In this document: one piece after another, positions 58,201 through 64,000 of the stretch
Numbering within the stretch: the stretch's first letter is position 1
Layout of the letters: every line of letters begins with the position of its first letter
Program-made: the position numbers and the translations under genes
Source of the DNA: Spironucleus salmonicida
Taxonomy: Eukaryota > Fornicata > Diplomonadida > Hexamitidae
Reading direction: 5' to 3'
Assembly: GCA_000497125.2 (NCBI GenBank)
Contig: CM035318.1
Coordinates: forward strand, 926,001 to 990,000
DNA: 64,000 nt
Notes under the pieces: generated by a model
The model's input: the letters and a program-made list of their open reading frames with translations, nothing else
Told to the model about the DNA's origin: nothing
Databases searched by the model: none

Positions 58201-59908
58201 GCTGCGAAAAGGCATTTCGCGCCGTTTCCGCAACGCTGGCGGCCCTGAGGCGCTGCGGCAGGACCTCACGGAGTCGCTTTTCGGCAACGCCGAAGTGGTC
58301 CAGAATTACATAATAATCAGCAAATATTTCGCCGAAAATCAGACGCTCGCAAAGGTCGAAAAGCTGTTCGCTAACGCCTCAGCGCTCTCGAACGAGGAGT
58401 TCAAGTACTTCGTTGAGGTGCTCTCGACGAACGCGGAAACGGAGCAGAAAATCTATTTGAATATCGATTATTAGCAATTTTCGATTTCTAAGCTGATTTC
58501 GACGCTTTCGGTCAAATTGGAAGAGAATTTGGGGCAGTTTGAGGACTTATATCCGCTGGTTACGCCTGCGGTGGTGAGCATTTTGTCGACTTCGAATCAC
58601 CGTTTGGGGTCGAATATCGCGATTTCTGTGCATTAAATTATCATGCAATATCTGCTCAAGAACCGCAGCAGCGAAAATTCGCGGCTTTTCGGTCAAATTC
58701 TGGCCCCTTTCACTTAAACGCTCAATTCCTCGGAACTTTACATGATTTCCATAATCCTCTCTTATTTATCTTCATATTTAACTATATATGATAAAAATTC
58801 CCTTCCACCATTTCAGTTTTTGGTTTCTTTCGCGGAAACGGTGCACGAAACGAGTCGCTAATTCTTCATTTCGTGCGAGAATTTGATCAAAAAGCTCGAC
58901 AAATCGATGAATATGAAGAGCCAGATCGTGCAGTTGCAGGGGAAGGAATTCGTGCGCGAAATTAATTAAAGTCTGATATAAACGGTCAAAATGCTCGTTT
59001 TTTACGTCGAAAATGAGGAGATTTTTGAAAAAGTTAACGAATTATTTAGCGTTTTGGTACTGATATAACAAAACGAAAACTGTTATATCAGTTTGTATTT
59101 GGAACTGATATAACGATTTTCGAAAATTCCAAATTAGGAGCGGAAAATTTGCAAAATTTTGTGTATGTTCTTATCCGAAAGTAATGTGGAAAAACGGACT
59201 TAGAATTAAGTGCTAATTAGATAGTTTTTGCGGGAGCAAAATGTAGAGTTTTTGGTCGCATTTTGCGCGGAATCCATCGACACTTTTAGCAGCCAAAGTA
59301 GCGCGTGCGTGGGCGTCATAGATGGCGCTGAGACGTGCGGCTGCGGGGTGCATTGCGGGGTTGAATTCGTAGAAATCGACGAAAATTTGGCAGAAAAAAC
59401 GCTTCAAATTCTACTGTAAAAAGTGCAATATAAATAGATATTAAATATTATTGTTAATATTATAAAACGGAATTAGATTAAAGTGGATTTTTTAATTTAA
59501 GAGTTGGTCAAAATTGAGTTCCACGAAAAGCTGATATTCGTGTGGGAGAGTGCATTGCGCATGAGCTAGGTCGCATTGCCGTATTGCTGCGCATTTCTCA
59601 AGGAAAATATGGAATAATTTGGCAAATAGGAGTGGAAATTCGGTTTGCATTTCATATTTTCGAATTTCTTAGATAATCAGACTCCTGAGCACGCAAGCTG
59701 CGTATGCGAGGTTCTCAAAATTGAGCTTGCAAAGCCAGTTGCCGACAGGAAGTTTTTGCTAGAGTTTATTGTGTAATTACAAATGGATGTCTTCGAAAAG
59801 GTATTTAAGGATCAAGTGTACGACAGCCTGTTAGAATGCGTTTTAGATGATGATTTGGAGATCAGAAAGCAAGTTTATTGGATTTTGAAGGACTGGTACA
59901 AGAGATGA
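55298..59908 (+). CDS. Sec7-domain Arf guanine-nucleotide exchange factor (BIG/GBF-like), 1,536 aa
   Basis: Activates Arf GTPases at Golgi/trans-Golgi for coat recruitment. One frame of 1,537 codons, ATG 55298 to TGA 59906-59908. HEAT-like helical repeats fill the N-terminal 500 residues. The Sec7 domain runs about 560-740: FRLPGEGQVIDR holds the catalytic Glu (about residue 667), and HGLSYAAIMLNTDLHN is the second signature. The C-terminal 800 residues are HEAT-like, as in large BIG/GBF1 proteins. Dozens of Gln codons are TAA or TAG; with the standard code the gene would fall into more than a dozen pieces. GC-rich to about 58.5 kb, then AT-richer. Confidence 0.92.
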
Positions 59909-60405
59909 TTGAGTGTTAACGTTTTATGTATAATTTAGAGAGGTAAGGAGTGTTTTATATAGGTTAAAATTTTAGGTGGATTGTGCTTAATTTAGCTTGA
60001 AATTAGAAAAGCTGAAATGGCGGAGCAGGCAAGCAGTTTTAAAAGAATTATAGCGGGTGCAAATTACTGGCTATAACTCTTAATAATATTGGTAAATTTT
60101 ACCGTTTCGTGCAATTTTGTTAATTATTACAATAGACATTCAACTTAAGACTACAACTAAGTTAGACTTTCTTCTCAAAATTAGTTTAGATAGTCAAACA
60201 ATAAGAATTCATACTATAGAATTATCTAACTAGTCGGAATAAATAAAATGATGATATTTTAATTTTGTATGCGTTAGATTGGATATAATCACACTAAAAA
60301 TTTAAAAATATAGGTTTTAGTTATGAACTAACAGTAAAGTTTAGAAAAAACAATTCAATCTAATATTAGTACGAAAGAAATATTGTTACCTAATAAGAAC
60401 AAGTT
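59909..60405. other. AT-rich intergenic, nothing recognised
   Basis: About 500 bp downstream of the Sec7 gene; AT-rich, no clear gene. Confidence 0.4.
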
Positions 60406-60711
60406 TCAAACTATTTCAATTTAGATTCTAACATAGTCCAATTATTGTGTATTAAAAATAATAATTGTTGCTGTTACACTAGACATACCGATAAAGCTAA
60501 TTAAAATTATGGAACTTATACTAGCATTAGTCAACTAAGTTTTATACTCTTGTATAATAGGTCAACTTTCATCATCAATATCTAGAAAAGTATTTTCTCT
60601 TTCTAATTGATATGGAGTTTCCAATGATTCTAAGAATACTTTGTCCTAACTTCTATAGTGCTTTGTAATTATAGCAGATGTCTATTATTTAATACACAAT
60701 TAACTGATATC
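60406..60711 (-). pseudogene. TGA-interrupted remnant of a small membrane protein
   Basis: A minus-strand frame from 60711 encodes polar sequence ending FLESLETPYQLERENTFLDI-DDES, meets TGA at 60562-60564, and continues in the same frame with QEYKTQLTNASISSIILISF and a hydrophobic stretch to a second TGA at 60406-60408. No ATG precedes it. The layout, polar part then one membrane segment, is that of a tail-anchored protein. A decayed gene or TGA readthrough are the options. Confidence 0.3.
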
Positions 60712-60984
60712 TCATACAATATACATATTCCCTTAATTTCATCATGTATTTCTTATGAAAAACACATTGGTCCGTTTAAGATTTCCATATCCTACAATTA
60801 TTTAATGTTTGCTAGTATTATTACAAACGAATCCTGTTAAAACGAAATTATCTTGGTAGGTTGCTAGTATATTCAAAGATTATTTATTAACTATAAAGTT
60901 AGTAGACGTAGCTACTACACTTTCTTTTGGGAGATATATTTTCATTTAATATATTATTATATATAATACATAATATATCTAAAA

Positions 60985-63780
60985 ATGTCAAACTCCTCTT
61001 CATCAGATGCAGAGGACCTATTTAGCAAATATTTTGAAAACCGGAAGACTCAAAAGGAAGCGTTACAGATACTTATTAATGATATGAATACAGCTACTGC
61101 AAAAGATATTTTTAATGTTCAAAACCAAAATCTTGAACAGATAGATGCATAAATCGATGAATTTGAAGACGATTTCGATGTTTAAGTGAACAAAATAGAG
61201 GATTTTTAACAAGATGCTGTAATTTTAGAAGAGGATTTAATAGATCAAACCTAAGAATTAAACATCCCAAGCTTAGAAAATGTCGAAATTTTGACCGACA
61301 AATCAATGATCGGTATTACTGATGCTCAAAGCCCAATGTATTCTGGTGTAGACGATACTTTAAATGCTTCAAATTGCGCTTTAAACAGCTCACTTTAAGC
61401 AACTTACGTAACAGAAAGTAAGCCTGTTGACACCACTTAAACACCGCTACTTCAGCAGTCGTAGCGCTTATTTTAACCAGCCCCAGAAAAGTCTAATTAG
61501 ACGCAAATTTTGAAGCTAAAAATAGCTCAAAAGAAGCGAAAAAGGCCAGAAAAACTAGAATTTAAAGAAATATAAATCCAAAATCTAACGGACAAAATGA
61601 AGTAACTAGATGAATAGTTTTAGAATACTGAGAAAGAGCGAAAAGAAAAAGCGGCCTTTACTTCCAAACGGAAGCAAATTTTCGACAGAAACAGTAAAAA
61701 TTTCAACAAAATAGATACCGACAATATAAAAATCACAAAATTAGAAAATTAGTACATTCCACTGAATTAAACAGTTTTTTATGTCACCAATATAGCAAAT
61801 ATATAATATAATAACATATTAATTTTAGATCTTGAAAATTGTAGAATTAAGCTAAATGATTTGAAAAATTCACTTTTGTCATTTTCTGCCAATAACTGCC
61901 AGGTAGAAGGAACGTCGATTTTATGCAGAAACTTAATATATGTAAAAATAACGAATTCAAATATGAAAGAGATTCATTTGGAGTGTTAAAATTTGACAGA
62001 ATGCAATTTGAGCAATAATCAAATTTTGACTGGAAATTTTGTCTGCCCAATGCTAAATTCACTTAAATTAGCTAATAACAATCTAAATTCAATTCAATTT
62101 TCCACTCCTTTACTTTCAATACTACATTTAAATCATAATAACGATTTTGATTAAACGATCGATTTTAGCTAATTCCAATTTTTGAAGGATCTCAATTTAT
62201 AATATACGAAATTACATTTTCCGTTTTAAAACATAAACTTGAATTACCTAGAATTACTTATTTTAAACACATAATAATTATAATATGAAAATTGTTTTTT
62301 CCCTTTTTTGAAAAAAATTGAAATGGAATTACTGCCATTTCCGGATGATTTCACGCACGCAATTTGCGATTTCAACGTCGTTTTTCCTAATATCGAAATC
62401 ATAAATTTCACAAACTCAATTTCTGCCCTTCCAATTTCTTTTAAAAACATTTTAATTTCCGCGTTTCCAAATTTAAAATCTTTCCAATAAACCGAAATTT
62501 CTCTTAGGCCGATCTCCAGCAAATACGAAAATTCGTTCGTTTTCAGCTTCATAAATTGCATGCCTTTATATCAGTTCCCTTCCTTTCCGGGTAGATTTTT
62601 TAATTATGCAATAACGAATTTAGGAATGGATGAACTCCGTTTAATTTTGACAGATTTAAACATCGTTGACGTCTCTGAATCAGAAACTAAAAATGATTAA
62701 AATGCGATTTTTTCATACTTTTTGAACCTTTTTGGATTTTCTAGAAGCGAAAAATCTAAATCAAATTTGATTCAAATCGAAATTAGCAAAAAATTGATTG
62801 TAGAAGTTGCACGATTACGGGCATTATATCAGCGCAGAAACAACTATTTTTAAAATTAAATTATTGTGAGTAGACGATTTTATCGCAATTTTGAGGCCAT
62901 TGGGAGCGTTAAAATTTAAAAATTCTATAGAAAAATTGTTGTGGAGCGTATTTTAGTATTAACTATTAATAAATGTATAATAATAAATAAATTGTTTAAA
63001 CAAAAAATTATTGAAAAATTGGAATAAAAAAAGAACGAAATCGAAGAATTCAATTATAAAATATAACAAGAAGAAGAAGAGCGTTAATTAGTTCTTTAAA
63101 AGGCAGAATCTGAGCGACAAAAGCTGGCAGAAGCTGCAGCTTTATAGTACAAAATCGCCGAATTTGGAAAAGTGGTTACGGCTATATAGCAGTAAATCCA
63201 ATATAAGTAAACGTTGTAAGAACATCTACTAAAGTATACAATTTAAATTTAGAAATTTTTCAAACGCTTTAAATTCCGCTCTAGCCTTAACTAGAAGCTT
63301 CTCATAGCGCGGCAGGCGCTAAACCTCAAAAAAGCTAATCTCGCTAATACATTTTCAGCCATAAATGAGCTCTTCGCGAACGATTTTGACGACGAATTAC
63401 CTAGTTTTGGGAATGAAAAATCTAATTCTAATTCAAATTCGAATTTCGATGATGACCTGAATTAAATGGATCTCTCCGGATACTTGAAAGACGCAGAAAA
63501 AACAGTATAGCACATTGATATTCCAATAATTGTCCTGTAGAATCACACTCCACTTCGTCAAATTAAACCGGACACAGTTATATCTCATAACGAAATTGTC
63601 AGTCCGCGCCGTTTATCGGCAATCGAGAAAGCCCATAACGCGGGATGGAACTTCGACACGGAACAGGCGGCTGAGGCGTGGCTGCGGCGCTAGAAAAAGG
63701 CGAAGCAGCAGCTGAACCAGAACACGCAGCTGAGCGCGACGCAGAAGTACGAAAAGATCGTCAACAAGCGCCGTGAGTGA
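60985..63780 (+). CDS. LRR and IQ/coiled-coil protein, LRRIQ1-like, 931 aa
   Basis: ATG 60985 to TGA 63778-63780. Residues 1-280 are acidic, then Lys/Glu-rich coiled coil (AQKKRKRPEKLEFKEI). Residues about 285-480 are leucine-rich repeats: NLTECNLSNNQIL, MLNSLKLANNNLNSIQ, LLSILHLNHNNDF, FLKDLNLQYTKLHF, YLELLILNTQQ. IQ-type segments follow (LRALYQRRNNYFQNQ, VKIQKFYRKIVVER, IQIQKFFKRFKFR), which bind calmodulin-like proteins. The C-terminal AHNAGWNFDTEQAAEAWLRR recalls the end of LRRIQ1, a ciliary protein. GC rises near the 3' end. Stop context GAGTGAAT. Confidence 0.85.
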
Positions 63781-63793
63781 ATAAAACAGACAA

Positions 63794-64000
63794 TCACAGG
63801 TCGAACTCGTCATTGACTTTTATCGCTTTCCGGGACTTGAACTGCACCCCTACTTTAAATTTCATAATATAATAAACAACTAAGGCAATAAAAGAAATCG
63901 CAATTACAATTCCTGTATACAATAACCTATTTTACAAAATTCCATAATTCTGGTTAAATGTGTTCAGAATTGTCACAGTTTACCCCCTGCCACCGGTAGA
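63794..64000 (-). CDS. C-terminal part of a single-pass membrane protein (partial)
   Basis: The frame is open from the window edge to TGA 63794-63796 (68 codons visible). One membrane segment (LLYTGIVIAISFIALVVYYI) is followed by a basic cytosolic tail, MKFKVGVQFKSRKAIKVNDE. This is the C-terminus of a type I surface or Golgi protein whose lumenal part lies outside the window. Its stop is 14 bp from the convergent LRR/IQ gene. Confidence 0.6.

Overview
This is nuclear DNA of a single-celled eukaryote that reads TAA and TAG as glutamine and stops only at TGA. Conserved proteins show it directly: the NEK kinase glycine loop contains TAG, and TAA/TAG fill Gln positions in PACRG, GluRS, GPAT, calmodulin and a 1,536-residue Sec7 protein. 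Almost all genes are uninterrupted, including one of 1,537 codons; only two loci suggest introns. TAR=Gln, near absence of introns, a bacterial-type ROK glucokinase and many flagellar genes best fit a hexamitine diplomonad (Hexamita/Trepomonas/Spironucleus-like). An oxymonad or ciliate is possible but less likely. The lineage is an inference.

Layout: 0-11.9 kb holds a partial gene, a 595-aa unknown, a 1,476-aa UBR-type N-degron E3 ligase, a NEK kinase, a broken or intron-containing gene, a CS-domain protein and small genes. 11.9-14.8 kb and 29.9-32.8 kb are two copies of one unit: a membrane GDPD-like protein (minus), a ~1 kb AT-rich spacer and a GC-rich 148-aa gene (plus). Between them lie a 1.24-kb (CTAA)n array, an LRR protein, a cystatin, a coiled-coil protein, a 5.2-kb AT-rich gene-free stretch, and a 5.9-kb inverted repeat. 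The inverted repeat has two 1,503-bp GC-rich arms, each carrying the same three tightly packed genes (the last coatomer-zeta-like), around an SLC35F6-like transporter and an RBBP4-like WD40 protein.

33-42 kb holds the ROK glucokinase, a 949-aa unknown, two DNA-binding-like proteins and small genes. 42-50 kb is rich in flagellar genes: PACRG, a sperm-tail PG-rich (STPG) protein, a calmodulin-like protein and an unrecognised 911-aa protein with eight copies of an H-x-D-S-C-x-Q-N-Q motif, the best candidate here for something undescribed. 50-64 kb holds GluRS, small genes, the Sec7 Arf-GEF, a 931-aa LRR/IQ coiled-coil protein (LRRIQ1-like) and the tail of a membrane protein.

Shared themes are flagellum assembly and structure, vesicle traffic (Sec7, COPZ-like, longin-like), ubiquitin turnover, lipid metabolism, and short proteins starting MGxC or MGC that may be lipid-anchored. 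Base composition is strikingly bimodal and changes even inside single genes. No rRNA, tRNA, CRISPR or recognisable transposase was found.
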